Assembly (NCBI GenBank): GCA_900470775.1
Contig: UCBZ01000037.1
Location: forward strand, 33,728-97,727
DNA from: Hyphomicrobiales bacterium
GTDB lineage: Bacteria > Pseudomonadota > Alphaproteobacteria > Rhizobiales > Beijerinckiaceae
DNA: 64,000 bases
Direction of reading: 5' to 3'
Position numbers and translations under genes: made by a program. How positions within the stretch are numbered: position 1 is the first letter of the stretch; every line of letters starts with the position of its first letter. Positions 6,911-16,352 of this stretch are shown here, piece by piece. The notes under the pieces were generated by a model. It was not told the DNA's origin. It saw only the letters and a program-made list of their open reading frames with translations, and did not search any database.

Positions 6911-8013
6911 CCACCGCCAAGCTCGACATCCGCCTGCTGATCGAAGCCGATGACATGGGCATGCAGGCGGCGCTGGCACGCCTGGCCCTGCCAGCCCATG
7001 TCACCGTCACGATCGTGCCGCCGGGCTTGCCGCGCACCAAGCCGCGGGCGCTCAATCTCGCCTTGATCGAGGCGCGCGGCACGTTGTTCACGATTTTCGA
7101 CGCGGAGGATATTCCTGACCCGCAGCAGCTGCGCATGGCGGCCGCCCGGTTCCTGCGCGCACCGGAAGACCTCGCCTGCCTGCAAGCGCGCCTCGTCATC
7201 GACCATGCCGACGAAGGATGGCTGCCGGCCTTGTTCGCACTCGAATATGCCGGGCTGTTCGAGGTGCTCAATCCGGGCCTGCTGCGCTCGGGCCTGCCGA
7301 TCATGCTGGGCGGCACCTCGAACCATTTCCGGACCCGGGCGCTAAGGGCGGTCGGCGGCTGGGATGCCTGGAACGTCACGGAGGATGCCGATCTCGGCGT
7401 GCGGCTGGCGCGGGCGGGCTACCGCATGGGCGATCTGCCCTCCGACACGCGCGAGGAGGCGCCACTGACCCTGCATGCCTGGCTGAAGCAGCGCTCGCGC
7501 TGGATCAAGGGCTATATGCAGACGCTGGTGACGCATTCGCGCGCGCCGGTTCGGCTGCTGCGCGAGGCCGGCGTTCTCGCCACCTTTGCCTTCCTGTCGC
7601 TTTGTCTCGGCACGGTCGTGACTGCGCTGGCCTATCCGGCCTTCGCCGTCGCGGCATTCCTGGCCTGGCGCGACGGGTCGCTGCTCTCGCCGACCAACGC
7701 CTTCCACAGCCTGACCTCGGGACTGGCGGTGGCGGTCTGGATCTTCGGGGCAATCGCGCTGTTCCTGCCGCCGGCCATCGGCGCGCTGCGGCGTGGCTCG
7801 CCGAGGCTGTTGCTCTATCTGCCGCTGCTGCCGCTCTATTACGGGCTGGTCTGCGTCGCCGCCTGGATGGCGCTGCACGAATATCGCGCGCAGCGCTTCA
7901 CCTGGAACAAGACGACGCATGGGCTGGCTCGCCAGCGCGCGCCGCTCGCCGAGCCCTTTACAGGTGGCGCAGCCATTCCTGCGCCGCCTGGGCCGGAGGC
8001 TGCTCGATGTTGA
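6903..8013 (+). pseudogene. Glycosyltransferase family 2, 3' fragment
   Basis: This is the remaining ~369 codons of the gene whose 5' part is at 1665-2487. From D-Y-P it continues TAKLDIRLLIEADD, followed by the GT2 motifs DAED (DxD-type), TEDADLGVRL, and QRSRWIKGY (QxxRW-type), then three or four membrane helices toward the C-terminus. This is the layout of processive, membrane-bound polysaccharide synthases. An internal ATG at 6955 could start a shortened product, but it would lack the nucleotide-binding start of the domain. The 3' end overlaps the convergent SCO gene by 56 bp. Confidence 0.87.
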
Positions 8014-8554
8014 AGGCGCCGATGAAGCTGCCGTCCTTGCCCATCAGATAAACCAGGGCGGTGTGGTCCATGGTGTAGTCGTTATCCTTGAGCGGCACCT
8101 TGCGGGCATAGGCGCGATAGGCCTTGACCATGGCGTCGATCGCGGGCCGGTCGCCGCTCAGGCCGAGGATGCGCGGGTCGAAGGAGCCGAGATAGCTCTT
8201 CATCACCTCTGGCGTATCGCGCTCGGGATCGACGGTGACGAAGAGCGCGCGCAGCTTCTCGCCCTTCGCACCTGCCGCCCGCAGCGTCTCGGAGATCTCG
8301 AACAGCTTGGTCGGGCAGATGTCGGGGCAGTGCGTGAAACCGAAGAAGACCAGGAAGGGCGCGCCGCGCAGGTCCTTATCCGTGAGCGGCCTGCCCTCCT
8401 GCGTGGTCAGCGTGAACGGCCCGCCGACGCTCGCTACGCCGGACTGACCCTGCCGGCCGGGCGAAAAGGTCAGGATCGCGGCGGCGGCGAGCGCGAGCGC
8501 GCCGGCGAGGAAGACGACGAGAGGCAGGACAAGACGGCGATTCACGGGAGGCAT
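7958..8554 (-). CDS. SCO1/SenC family copper chaperone
   Basis: SCO proteins deliver copper to the CuA site of cytochrome c oxidase and also act as thiol reductases in the periplasm. The 198-residue product has an N-terminal membrane anchor (LVLPLVVFLAGALALAAAAI), then a thioredoxin fold with copper ligands Cys76 and Cys80 in CPDICP and His164 in YTMDHT. The chosen ATG (MPPVNRR) puts the anchor right at the N-terminus; longer starts add an arginine-rich tail that does not look coding. It follows a small membrane-protein gene on the same strand. Its 3' end overlaps the glycosyltransferase fragment tail to tail. Confidence 0.92.
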   Translation of the reverse strand: MPPVNRRLVLPLVVFLAGALALAAAAILTFSPGRQGQSGVASVGGPFTLTTQEGRPLTDKDLRGAPFLVFFGFTHCPDICPTKLFEISETLRAAGAKGEKLRALFVTVDPERDTPEVMKSYLGSFDPRILGLSGDRPAIDAMVKAYRAYARKVPLKDNDYTMDHTALVYLMGKDGSFIGAFNIEQPPAQAAQEWLRHL

Positions 8555-8595
8555 CCTGATGGCGGCCCGACCGGGCCACGAAACGGTAGGTGTCT

Positions 8596-8772
8596 TCAGA
8601 AACAGGCGACAATGCTGGCGATCAGGCCATCGGTGAAGAGACGGTCGCCCTCGCGCCACCAGAGCAGCAGGCCGGCCAGCAGCAGGGTTCCCGTCCCGCC
8701 GCCCAGCATGGCGATGCCCAGGCGCGAAGGCGCGGGCGCATCGGCTTCATGGCTGTCGTCGAGCTGTGTCAT
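8596..8772 (-). CDS. Small single-span membrane protein
   Basis: This is a 58-residue hypothetical protein (start MTQLDDSHEAD) with one clear membrane helix, AMLGGGTGTLLLAGLLLWW, and a charged N-terminus. It lies 41 bp upstream of the SCO gene on the same strand, so the two are probably cotranscribed. That neighbour suggests a link to cytochrome oxidase assembly, but no family is recognised. An ATG 21 codons earlier is possible but adds an arginine-rich stretch. Confidence 0.55.
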   Translation of the reverse strand: MTQLDDSHEADAPAPSRLGIAMLGGGTGTLLLAGLLLWWREGDRLFTDGLIASIVACF

Positions 8773-8907
8773 GAGCGGGAGCATAGCCCGACAGCGCCGC
8801 TGCCGGAAGCGGCATCCGTGACGCAGGCAAAGCATGACCCCAGCATGCTCGCCCCCCAGAGTATCAAACCGCCCAAATCCGTCGGGCGATGCCGAACACC
8901 CAAGTCA

Positions 8908-8953
8908 ATAAAAAACGGCAGGGCCCGTCGAGTGCCGCTCGGCGGGCCCTGCC
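8908..8953 (-). terminator. Intrinsic terminator after the DUF892 gene
   Basis: On the minus strand GGCAGGGCCCG and CGGGCCCTGCC form an 11-bp stem followed by GTTTTTTATT. It begins 12 bp after the stop of the ferritin-like gene. Confidence 0.9.
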
Positions 8954-8965
8954 TTGGATCTGCGA

Positions 8966-9469
8966 TCAGGCTGCCTTGGCAACCGCCGCAGAATTCGCCG
9001 GGCCGCCCAGCTGGGTCAGCGCCTTGTCGGTCTTTGTCTCTTCGGCCAGCGTCTCGTCGAGGAGCTTGACCGCGTCCTTGTGGCCGAGTTGGGTCGCCCA
9101 GGCCTTGAGGGTGCCGTAGCGCGCGATCTCGTAGTGCTCGACTGCCTGGGCGGAAGCGACCAGGCCGGCGTCGAGTGCCGGGCTGTCGGCATAGTCCTCC
9201 ATTACGGCCTTGCCCTCTTCGAGGATGCCGAGGATGGCGTCGCAGGTCTTGGCGCGCGGTGCCTTGCCGATCAGTTCGAAGACCTCGCTCAGGCGCTCGA
9301 CCTGAGCTTCAGTCTCGGTCTTGTGGGTCTCGAAAGCCTTCTTCAGTTCGGGCGACTTCGCCGCCTTCGCCATCTTCGGCAGCGCCTTCAGAATCTGCTT
9401 TTCGGCGTAGTAGACGTCCTTGAGCATGTCGTGGAACAGCTCGTCGAGGGGCTTGGGGGTCGTGGCCAT
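8966..9469 (-). CDS. Ferritin-like domain protein, DUF892 (YciE/YciF type)
   Basis: The 167-residue protein belongs to the DUF892 four-helix-bundle family, related to ferritins and often induced by stress. Family features are LDELFHDMLKDVYYAEKQILKALPKMAKAA at the start, ETEAQVERLSEVFELIG with ExxQ..R metal-site residues, and VEHYEIARYGTL. The precise function of the family is not settled. The ATG at 9469 has GGAGAAC 6 nt before it. It stands alone with a strong terminator and is divergent from the acyl-CoA ligase gene. Confidence 0.93.
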   Translation of the reverse strand: MATTPKPLDELFHDMLKDVYYAEKQILKALPKMAKAAKSPELKKAFETHKTETEAQVERLSEVFELIGKAPRAKTCDAILGILEEGKAVMEDYADSPALDAGLVASAQAVEHYEIARYGTLKAWATQLGHKDAVKLLDETLAEETKTDKALTQLGGPANSAAVAKAA

Positions 9470-9672
9470 GGGTGTTCTCCGGGTTGGGGTACCGGTCGCC
9501 AAACGAGGGACAAGGCCTGCGGTTCCACTCCTCCTTTGTGGCCTTGTTTTCGTAACGTTTTCAGAAGGCGTTCCCTGGCGGGCCATTCCAAGCCGTGGCT
9601 TGCACGCCATGGCCGACCCGGTAGTTTCGCGGTCCTCCAGGGTGCCGTCAGCACCCCAACGGGCGTTGCGCG

Positions 9673-11373
9673 ATGACGATGGATGAAGCGACCTATTTCG
9701 CCCGGCTGCGGGAGTTGCAAAGCGCAGCATGGCCGGCCGGGGTTCCGCGCGAGCCCCGCTATCCGCTCGGCGAGATCGCGATCAGCGAGCATCTACGCGA
9801 GTGGGCCCGGCGCCAGCCGGACAAGCCGGCCTGCATCTTCTACGGCCGCGAGGTCAGCTATCGCGAACTCGACGATCTGAGCGAGCGTTTTGCGGCGTTG
9901 CTGCATGCGCATGGCGTGCGCTCCGGCGACCGGATTGCCGTGTTCCTGCCGAACTGCGCGCAATTCATGCTGGCCTTCTTCGCGATCCTGAAGCTCGGCT
10001 GCGTCCATGTGCCGGTGAATCCGCTGTTTCGCGAGGCCGAGCTTGCCTATGAGCTCAACGATACCGGCGCGAGGATCGTCGTCTGCCTGGACAGCCTGAT
10101 GCCGCTGCTGCGTCAGGTCCGGGACCAGACGCAGGTCGAGACCGTTTTCGCGACGAGCTTCGCCGAGATGCTGCCCGCGGAGCCGACCATGCCCGTGCCG
10201 CAAGCCCTGCTGCAGCCCAGGATCGCTTGCGAGGATGCGATCGACCTTTTGCCGGCGCTGGCGCAGGTGGCGACGCCCGCACCGGTGGTCACGATCGATC
10301 TCGATGCCGTCGCGGCGCTGAACTACACCGGCGGCACCACCGGCATGCCGAAGGGCTGCATCCACACCCAGCGCGACATGCTCTACACCGCCGGCACCAG
10401 CCTGGCGGCGAGTTTCGAGCTTTCTCCCGACGACGTCGTGGTCAATTTCGTGCCGATCTTCTGGATCGCCGGCGAGGATACCGGGCTGCTCTTCCCGATG
10501 GTGGCGGGCGCGACCGTCGTACTGATGGCGCGCTGGGACGCGGTCGGCTTCATGACCGCGGTTGCGCACTACAAGGCGAGCTTCGCCTATCTGCTCGTCG
10601 ACAACACCGTCGAACTCCTGGAGCATTCGGCGTCTGCGTCGTTCGACCTGACCTCGCTTCGAAAGGTCCGGGTCTCGTCCTTCGTGAAGAAGCTGAACCC
10701 GGATTTTCGCGCCCGCTGGCGCGCCTTGACCGGCGCCGACATGATCGAAGCCGCCTGGGGCATGACCGAAACCCACACGATGGACACCTTCACCATCGGC
10801 ATGCAGCAGGATGATTTCGACCTTCTATCGCAGCCGGTCTTCGTCGGGCTACCCGTGCCCGGCACCGACTTCAAGATCTGCGATTTCGACAGCGGCACCC
10901 TGCTGCCACTGGGCGAGACCGGCGAAATCTGCGTGCGCACGCCCTCGCTGTTCAAGGGCTACTGGAACAGGCCGGAGGCCAGCGCCGAGGCGATCCGCGG
11001 CGGCTTCCTGCATACCGGCGATATCGGCGTCATCGACGAGCAAGGCTATCTGCACTTCCTCGGCCGCCGCAAGGAGATGCTCAAGGTCAAGGGCATGAGC
11101 GTGTTCCCGGCCGAGATCGAGGCGATGCTCGGTCAGCATCCCGGCATCGCAGGATCAGGCGTGATCGGTCGCGAGGATCTGGAGCGCGGCCAGGTGCCGG
11201 TCGCCTTCATCGCGCTGGGCGACGACGCAGCGGGGCTGGACGCGGCGGCGCTTGCGGCCTGGTGCCGCGAGCGGATGGCGGCCTACAAGGTGCCGGAAAT
11301 CCGGATCGTGCAGGCCTTGCCGATGACCGCGACCGGCAAGGTCAAGAAGGAAGAGCTGCGCGCGCTACTCTGA
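9673..11373 (+). CDS. AMP-dependent acyl-CoA synthetase/ligase
   Basis: Class I adenylate-forming enzymes activate a carboxylic acid with ATP and transfer it to CoA. The 566-residue length is normal. The P-loop-like A3 motif is YTGGTTGMPKGCIHT (residues ~217-231); AAWGMTETH is the substrate/AMP motif, TGDIGVIDEQGYLHFLGRRKEMLKVKG the hinge, and TATGKVKKEEL holds the catalytic C-terminal lysine. The sequence most resembles CaiC and long-chain fatty acyl-CoA ligases, but the substrate cannot be read. Either the ATG at 9673 or the one at 9679 may be the start. It converges on phnX with a 15-bp gap. Confidence 0.9.
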   Translation: MTMDEATYFARLRELQSAAWPAGVPREPRYPLGEIAISEHLREWARRQPDKPACIFYGREVSYRELDDLSERFAALLHAHGVRSGDRIAVFLPNCAQFMLAFFAILKLGCVHVPVNPLFREAELAYELNDTGARIVVCLDSLMPLLRQVRDQTQVETVFATSFAEMLPAEPTMPVPQALLQPRIACEDAIDLLPALAQVATPAPVVTIDLDAVAALNYTGGTTGMPKGCIHTQRDMLYTAGTSLAASFELSPDDVVVNFVPIFWIAGEDTGLLFPMVAGATVVLMARWDAVGFMTAVAHYKASFAYLLVDNTVELLEHSASASFDLTSLRKVRVSSFVKKLNPDFRARWRALTGADMIEAAWGMTETHTMDTFTIGMQQDDFDLLSQPVFVGLPVPGTDFKICDFDSGTLLPLGETGEICVRTPSLFKGYWNRPEASAEAIRGGFLHTGDIGVIDEQGYLHFLGRRKEMLKVKGMSVFPAEIEAMLGQHPGIAGSGVIGREDLERGQVPVAFIALGDDAAGLDAAALAAWCRERMAAYKVPEIRIVQALPMTATGKVKKEELRALL

Positions 11374-11388
11374 CAGGTCCGGCTCTGT

Positions 11389-12198
11389 TCAAGGCCGTTC
11401 GCCGCGCGCGATGCGCTTGTCGATCTCGGCCAGTACCGGCGCGAGATCGGCGACGCCATCGATAACATAATGCGCGCCGGCCGCCTTGAGCTTGCCCGTC
11501 GCAACCTCTCGGCGGGCCGCGAAGTCTTCGGCCGAGAGCGCCAGCGTGTCGGGCAGCGAGAGGCCGAAGACGTTTCCGGTCACCGCCACGCCGACGGTCC
11601 AGGCGCCGCCATTGATGCCCTCGCCGATGCCGACCTCGGTGTCGTCGACCTTCACCGCGCGCCAGGCCGGATAGACCTGCAGCTCGGTCAGGACGCGCCA
11701 CATCAGGAATGGTGTCGGCCGGCCATCGGGTGCATCGCCGGTGCAGGCCATCGCATCGGCGACGAAGCCCTGCTCCTGCGCGCGAGGTGTGACCTGCGCC
11801 ATGATCTCGCGGGTATAGCCGGTGGTGCTGCCGATGCGGACGCCGTCCGCGCGCAAGCGGGCGGCGGCCTCGGCGGCGCCCGGGATCAGATCCGAGAAGG
11901 CCGCCGCGACGGCGAGGTTCTTGGGCACGAAGACGTCATAGACCGCATCGATGTTGGCGTCGGTGGGCGCATTGCCCCGCGCGCGCTGCCATTCGGAGGC
12001 GATGCGCGGCATGGCGAAGAGCGCCGCGACATGGGGGCGCTTGGCCATGCCCATCGGGATGCGGGCCTCGTCGATCGTGACGGTGACGCCGAACTCCCCG
12101 AAGGCCTCGACGAAGGCCCCCATCGGCGCCAGCGAGCCATGATCAACGACGGTTCCGGCCCAGTCGAACACGACGGCCCTGATCTGGCTCAGCGACAT
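11389..12198 (-). CDS. phnX: Phosphonoacetaldehyde hydrolase
   Basis: PhnX cleaves the C-P bond of phosphonoacetaldehyde to acetaldehyde and phosphate, the last step of 2-aminoethylphosphonate breakdown. The 269-residue protein has the HAD nucleophile motif VFDWAGTVVD (Asp12) and the Schiff-base lysine in GMAKRPHV at position 53, the same number as in the characterised Bacillus cereus enzyme. VKVDDTEVGIGEG is the acidic metal motif. The partner transaminase phnW and the phosphonate transporter are not adjacent. An ATG five codons upstream (12213) is an alternative start. Confidence 0.93.
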   Translation of the reverse strand: MSLSQIRAVVFDWAGTVVDHGSLAPMGAFVEAFGEFGVTVTIDEARIPMGMAKRPHVAALFAMPRIASEWQRARGNAPTDANIDAVYDVFVPKNLAVAAAFSDLIPGAAEAAARLRADGVRIGSTTGYTREIMAQVTPRAQEQGFVADAMACTGDAPDGRPTPFLMWRVLTELQVYPAWRAVKVDDTEVGIGEGINGGAWTVGVAVTGNVFGLSLPDTLALSAEDFAARREVATGKLKAAGAHYVIDGVADLAPVLAEIDKRIARGERP

Positions 12199-12530
12199 TG
12201 TCTCAATCCACATGTTGGCGAAACGACCGCCTGCGATAGCGGCAGGCGGTGACGATCCGGCGACGAAACCGGTCCGCCCGTCCGGCACCAGCTCAGATGC
12301 ATGGAGCACGCCACTCTCTGCAGTCCTGGAGTATCCCTGACTTCATCGAGAGCTTGAAGTCGCGGGAGTGCAAATGTCCGGGCGGCCCGTTCCGGTCCGC
12401 AAGGTGCTGTTGCGTCATATCGCGATCACCCACTAGGTTGAGCTGTTCTGAAGACGGGCCGGCGGCGACGAACCGCAGCGTCACGGGCCCGACCACACGG
12501 CGCGGACAAGACCGAAACAGGGAGCCGACC
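12199..12530. other. Intergenic region, divergent
   Basis: These 332 bp lie between the starts of phnX (-) and the exported protein gene (+), so both promoters should be here. No clear -35/-10 pair, repeat or RNA fold stood out. Open frames in it have poor coding character. Confidence 0.4.
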
Positions 12531-12986
12531 ATGACATTCTTCAGATCGACGCTGGCCGCGATGGCTTCGCTTGTCGCGCTCTTGACGCTGGCAGCACCAG
12601 CCTCGTCGCAGCAGCGCAATCTTGGGCCGCCGACCGGCTCGGTCCGGATTCAGCAGCTCCAGGTCGCCTTCATCGGCTCCGGCGCAATCGGCGGCGGAAC
12701 CCTGAAATTCGGCGGCCGCAGCTATGGCATCACCGTCGGCGGACTGGGCGTCGGCGGCATCGGCGCCTCACGCCTGACGGCGACCGGGACTGTCTACGGC
12801 CTGACGCAGGTCGAGGATTTCACCGGAGCCTATGTCCAGCTCCGCGAAGGCTGGGCCGTCGGCGACCAGGGCCGGGGACGGCTGTGGCTGCGCAACACCA
12901 AGGGCGTCACGATTCGCCTGGCCACGCGACGCCAGGGCCTGCAATTCTCGCTGGGTGCTGACGGCGTATTGATCGGCTTCAAATAA
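12531..12986 (+). CDS. Exported hypothetical protein, glycine-rich
   Basis: The 151-residue protein starts with a signal peptide (MTFFRSTLAAMASLVALLTLAAPASSQQ, cleavage probably after AS-S). The mature part is glycine-rich and probably all beta (FIGSGAIGGGTLKFGGRSYGITVGGLGVGGIGASRLTATGTVYGL). It resembles small periplasmic proteins common in Hyphomicrobiales, but I do not recognise a named family. The ATG is well placed after CAGGGAG. It stands alone between phnX and the flavoprotein gene. Confidence 0.75.
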   Translation: MTFFRSTLAAMASLVALLTLAAPASSQQRNLGPPTGSVRIQQLQVAFIGSGAIGGGTLKFGGRSYGITVGGLGVGGIGASRLTATGTVYGLTQVEDFTGAYVQLREGWAVGDQGRGRLWLRNTKGVTIRLATRRQGLQFSLGADGVLIGFK

Positions 12987-13132
12987 GATCTGCGGCCCGC
13001 GTGCCGGTGCCCGACGAGGTTCGGGGCATCGGCGCGCAGGCTGGCGCGATCACCGCGACCAGCGATGCCGGTTGCGAACCCCGCCGCGCAGTGCAATGCC
13101 CGTCGAGCGTTTTCCGGGGCTAGCAGCATTCG

Positions 13133-14341
13133 ATGCCGATCGCGCATTTCGACACCGTCATCCTGGGCGCCGGCGCTGCTGGAATGATGTGCGCGATCCA
13201 TGCCGCATCGCGCGGCGGGCGTGTTCTCATCGTCGATCACGCGAAAGCGCCCGGAGAGAAAATCCGCATTTCCGGCGGAGGCCGCTGCAACTTCACCAAT
13301 ATCGGAACGAGCGCGCGGAATTTTCTGTCGAACAATCCGCATTTCGCGAAATCCGCGCTGGGCCGATACACGCCACATGATTTCGTGGCCTTGGTCGAAA
13401 AACACGGCATCGCCTATCACGAGAAAACGCTCGGACAGCTCTTCTGCGATGAATCCGCCAAGGACATCATCGCGATGCTGTTGGACGAGATGGCGCGCGT
13501 GGCCTGCGAACTGCGCCTCAACACCACGCTGGATAGCATCGCAACGATCGATGACGGCTTCGCGGTCAAGCTCGGTGGTGAGGGGGCTGTCACGATTCGC
13601 TGCCGGCACTTCGTCGTTGCATCCGGCGGAAAATCCATCCCGAAAATGGGAGCGTCCAGCCTCGGCTACCAGATCGCCGGCCAGTTCGGGTTGGCGGTGA
13701 CGGAGACGCGCCCGGCCCTCGTGCCGCTGACATTCGGCGAGGATGTGCTGGCCGGGTTTCGCGAGATGGCCGGCGTCGCAGCCGATGCGCGCGTCTCCTG
13801 CGGCAAGGCGACATTTGAGGAGGCACTGCTGTTCACGCATCGCGGGCTTTCCGGCCCCGCCATGCTGCAGATTTCGTCATACTGGCGCGAAAAAGCGTCG
13901 GTCAGGATCGCGTTTCTGCCGAAGCAGGATGTGTTCGCCGCGTTGCGCGCGTCCAGACAGGAAAACGGCCGCAGGAGCATCGCCAATACGCTTGGCGATC
14001 TCCTGCCGAAGCGATTGGCAGCCTATCTTGCCGACGCCCATGGCTGGGCGGGACCGATCGGCGACGCCAGCGACATGAGACTCGCGGCGATCGCGGCGAT
14101 CATTCAGGGCTGGGACGTGATGCCGATCGGATCGGAAGGATACCGCACCGCGGAGGTGACGCTGGGCGGCGTCGACACATCCGGCCTGAATTCGCGGACG
14201 ATGGCAGCAACGGCGGTCGACGGCCTGTACTTCATCGGTGAAGTCGTCGACGTCACCGGCTGGCTCGGCGGCTACAACTTCCAATGGGCGTGGTCATCAG
14301 GCTGGGCAGCAGGAACAGCCATCGCCGAACGCAGCGGCTAA
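13133..14341 (+). CDS. BaiN/HI0933-family NAD(P)/FAD-dependent oxidoreductase
   Basis: This 402-residue flavoprotein has the dinucleotide-binding motif VILGAGAAGMMCAIHAASRG (residues ~9-28), the family hallmark GEKIRISGGGRCNFTN, a mid-chain VVASGGKSIPKMGASSLGY, and the C-terminal GLYFIGEVVDVTGWLGGYNFQWAWSSG that closes over FAD. Members include bile-acid reductase BaiN and uncharacterised YhiN-like proteins; the substrate here is unknown. Its codon use looks somewhat less GC-biased than its neighbours, and it lies beside a tRNA gene, so acquisition by transfer is possible but not proven. Confidence 0.92.
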   Translation: MPIAHFDTVILGAGAAGMMCAIHAASRGGRVLIVDHAKAPGEKIRISGGGRCNFTNIGTSARNFLSNNPHFAKSALGRYTPHDFVALVEKHGIAYHEKTLGQLFCDESAKDIIAMLLDEMARVACELRLNTTLDSIATIDDGFAVKLGGEGAVTIRCRHFVVASGGKSIPKMGASSLGYQIAGQFGLAVTETRPALVPLTFGEDVLAGFREMAGVAADARVSCGKATFEEALLFTHRGLSGPAMLQISSYWREKASVRIAFLPKQDVFAALRASRQENGRRSIANTLGDLLPKRLAAYLADAHGWAGPIGDASDMRLAAIAAIIQGWDVMPIGSEGYRTAEVTLGGVDTSGLNSRTMAATAVDGLYFIGEVVDVTGWLGGYNFQWAWSSGWAAGTAIAERSG

Positions 14342-14392
14342 GCTGGGTCGGCCCGCGCCAACGCAATTCAAATATCGGCCATCTAGGATTTT

Positions 14393-14467
14393 TGGAGCGG
14401 GCGATCGGGATCGAACCGACGACATTCAGCTTGGGAAGCTGACGTTCTACCACTGAACTACGCCCGC
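14393..14467 (-). tRNA. tRNA-Gly(CCC)
   Basis: The minus-strand sequence folds as a full cloverleaf. The 7-bp acceptor stem GCGGGCG/CGCCCGC is followed by discriminator T and encoded CCA; the D-arm begins TAGTTCAGTGGTAGAAC. The anticodon stem is TCAGC/GCTGA with loop TTCCCAA (anticodon CCC, reading GGG), and the T-arm contains GGTTCGATCC. It lies 51 bp after the flavoprotein gene. Confidence 0.97.
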
Positions 14468-14592
14468 ATGCGTCCGGTGTGGCACGGGGGCCAACGCCGG
14501 AGCATCGCGTTCATAGCGGCTCGCGGGGCGGGTGTCATCCGGGAATCGGGCAGCACCCACGCAATGGCGTTACGTCGCGGCACAGCGCCGCC

Positions 14593-15768
14593 TCAACTCC
14601 GGAAATGCTTCGAGAGCTTGAGCGACTGGCCCTGATAGTTCGAGGTGCCGATTTGGCCATAAAGCGCGTCGGGCTCAGCCGCCATGCGCTCGAAGGCGAG
14701 CCGGCCGACCACCTGCCCGTCCTCGAGCAGGAACGGGACCTCGTGGCTGCGCACCTCCAGCACGCCACGCGAGCCCGGTATTCCTCCGGCGCTCGCGCCG
14801 AAGCCCGGATCGAAGAAGCCGGCATAGTGGACCCGGAACTCGCCCATCGTCGGATCGATCGGCGCCATCTCGGCGGCGTAGCCGGCGGGGATGTGCAGCT
14901 TTTCCTTCGAGGCCAGGATGTAGAACTGGTGGGGATCGAGGATGAGCCGGCGCGAGGGCTTAGCCAGGATCGGCGTCCAGAAATCGTCGATCGCATAGCC
15001 ACCGACGCGATCGACATCGATCACATCAGTGAAGCTCTGCGCCTGGTAGCCGATGACGTCGCGCTCATGGTCGCCGGCGAGATGGATACGGAAGACAAGC
15101 CCGTTACGGATCGTCGGGGTGCCGTCGACCAGCGGCGTCGCCTCGTGAATCTGGCGGAGTTCGCGATCGCCGACGCGAAAGCCCGCCGTTTCCTCCTGCG
15201 CCGAACCGCGCCGCCGAAAGCGAAGCTGGTTCAGGCGGCTACCCTTGCGGACCCGGATCGAGAAGCTCGACGGCGAGATTTCGGCGTAGAGCCTGCCCGT
15301 ATATCCGCCGGGCACGGTATCGAACTCCTCGGCATGGTCGGCGATCAGGCGGGTGAAGACGTCGAGCCGGCCCGTCGAGCTCTTGGGGTTGGCGAAGGCG
15401 GAGATGGTTTCGGGCAGCCCCTCCAGAGTCTCGATCAGTTCGACGACGTAGACGCAGTTCTTCTCCAGAATGGCGCCGTCGCCCTCCAGCGAGATCGTGT
15501 CCTGCGTCAGGTCGGCGAGAGCCTCCTCGACGCGCTTGTTGGGCCCCGGAAGGAAGCTCGCGCGAACGCGGTAGGCCTTGTGGCCGAGGCGCAGATCGAT
15601 GCTTGCCGGCTGGAACTGGCTCTCGACGAATTCGCCCGAATGGGAGCGGATCATGCGGCGCTGGACGAGCTTGCGGATGTCCTGGCGCGGCAGCACGCCG
15701 GACTGCCCGCTGAGGCTCGACGAGTGCGGCCCCTTCTCGATATCCGCCAGCATGTCAGGAACGGCCAT
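14593..15768 (-). CDS. dcd: dCTP deaminase, long alphaproteobacterial form
   Basis: Dcd converts dCTP to dUTP for thymidylate synthesis. At ~391 residues it is about twice the length of E. coli Dcd, as is usual for the alphaproteobacterial form made of two dUTPase-like halves. Family motifs are FQPASIDLRLG near the start, ANPKSSTGRLDVFTRL, and GYTGRLYAEISPSSFSIRVRKGSRLNQLRFRR. Two starts are possible, ATG at 15768 (used) or 15783; neither has a strong ribosome site. It is divergent from apaG across ~190 bp. Confidence 0.9.
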   Translation of the reverse strand: MAVPDMLADIEKGPHSSSLSGQSGVLPRQDIRKLVQRRMIRSHSGEFVESQFQPASIDLRLGHKAYRVRASFLPGPNKRVEEALADLTQDTISLEGDGAILEKNCVYVVELIETLEGLPETISAFANPKSSTGRLDVFTRLIADHAEEFDTVPGGYTGRLYAEISPSSFSIRVRKGSRLNQLRFRRRGSAQEETAGFRVGDRELRQIHEATPLVDGTPTIRNGLVFRIHLAGDHERDVIGYQAQSFTDVIDVDRVGGYAIDDFWTPILAKPSRRLILDPHQFYILASKEKLHIPAGYAAEMAPIDPTMGEFRVHYAGFFDPGFGASAGGIPGSRGVLEVRSHEVPFLLEDGQVVGRLAFERMAAEPDALYGQIGTSNYQGQSLKLSKHFRS

Positions 15769-15959
15769 TGATCGGTTGCCCATCTGTGGCGACGACAAAC
15801 ATTCTCTTTGATCGCGCGTTGCCTCGCAGGCGAGTCCCCTAACACGACTTGTCCACGCGATTCGAGCCTGCCGGGCGGGTTGACCGGCCGGCTCCGACGC
15901 CGCAAACACGGAGGGATGATGGCGGTCGCGGCCGGACCGCCGGCTCGGGAGCCGTGGCG

Positions 15960-16352
15960 ATGTATCAAGCGGAGACGCATGGCGTGCGCGTGATCGCCGT
16001 GCCGAGCTTCATGGAGGGCGAATCCTCGCATGCGCAGGGTCGCTATTTCTGGGCCTATACCATCGAGATCCTCAATCTCTCGGCGCAGACCGTGCAGCTC
16101 ATGAGCCGGCACTGGTTCATCACGGATGGGCGCGGCGAGGTCCACGAGGTGCGCGGCGACGGCGTCGTCGGTCAGCAGCCGGTGCTGCGCCCGGGCGAGA
16201 GCTACAGCTACACCTCGGGCTGCCCGCTGATGACGCCCGACGGCTCGATGCGCGGCTTCTATGCCATGCTGGGCGAGGACGGCACGATCTTTGATGTCGA
16301 AGTGCCGCTGTTCCCGCTCGATTCCCCTTATGTGAAAAAGGTCCTGCATTGA
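15960..16352 (+). CDS. apaG: ApaG protein
   Basis: This is a 130-residue single-domain ApaG, a fibronectin-like fold conserved in proteobacteria and linked to magnesium/cobalt resistance and diadenosine tetraphosphate levels; the biochemical role is unclear. Family motifs are GRYFWAYTIEILNLS, VQLMSRHWFITD, VVGQQPVLRPGESYSYTSGCPL and GSMRGFYAML. The ATG at 15960 gives the usual length; an upstream extension is arginine-rich and unlikely. The stop overlaps the TTG start of argE (TTGA). Confidence 0.95.
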   Translation: MYQAETHGVRVIAVPSFMEGESSHAQGRYFWAYTIEILNLSAQTVQLMSRHWFITDGRGEVHEVRGDGVVGQQPVLRPGESYSYTSGCPLMTPDGSMRGFYAMLGEDGTIFDVEVPLFPLDSPYVKKVLH

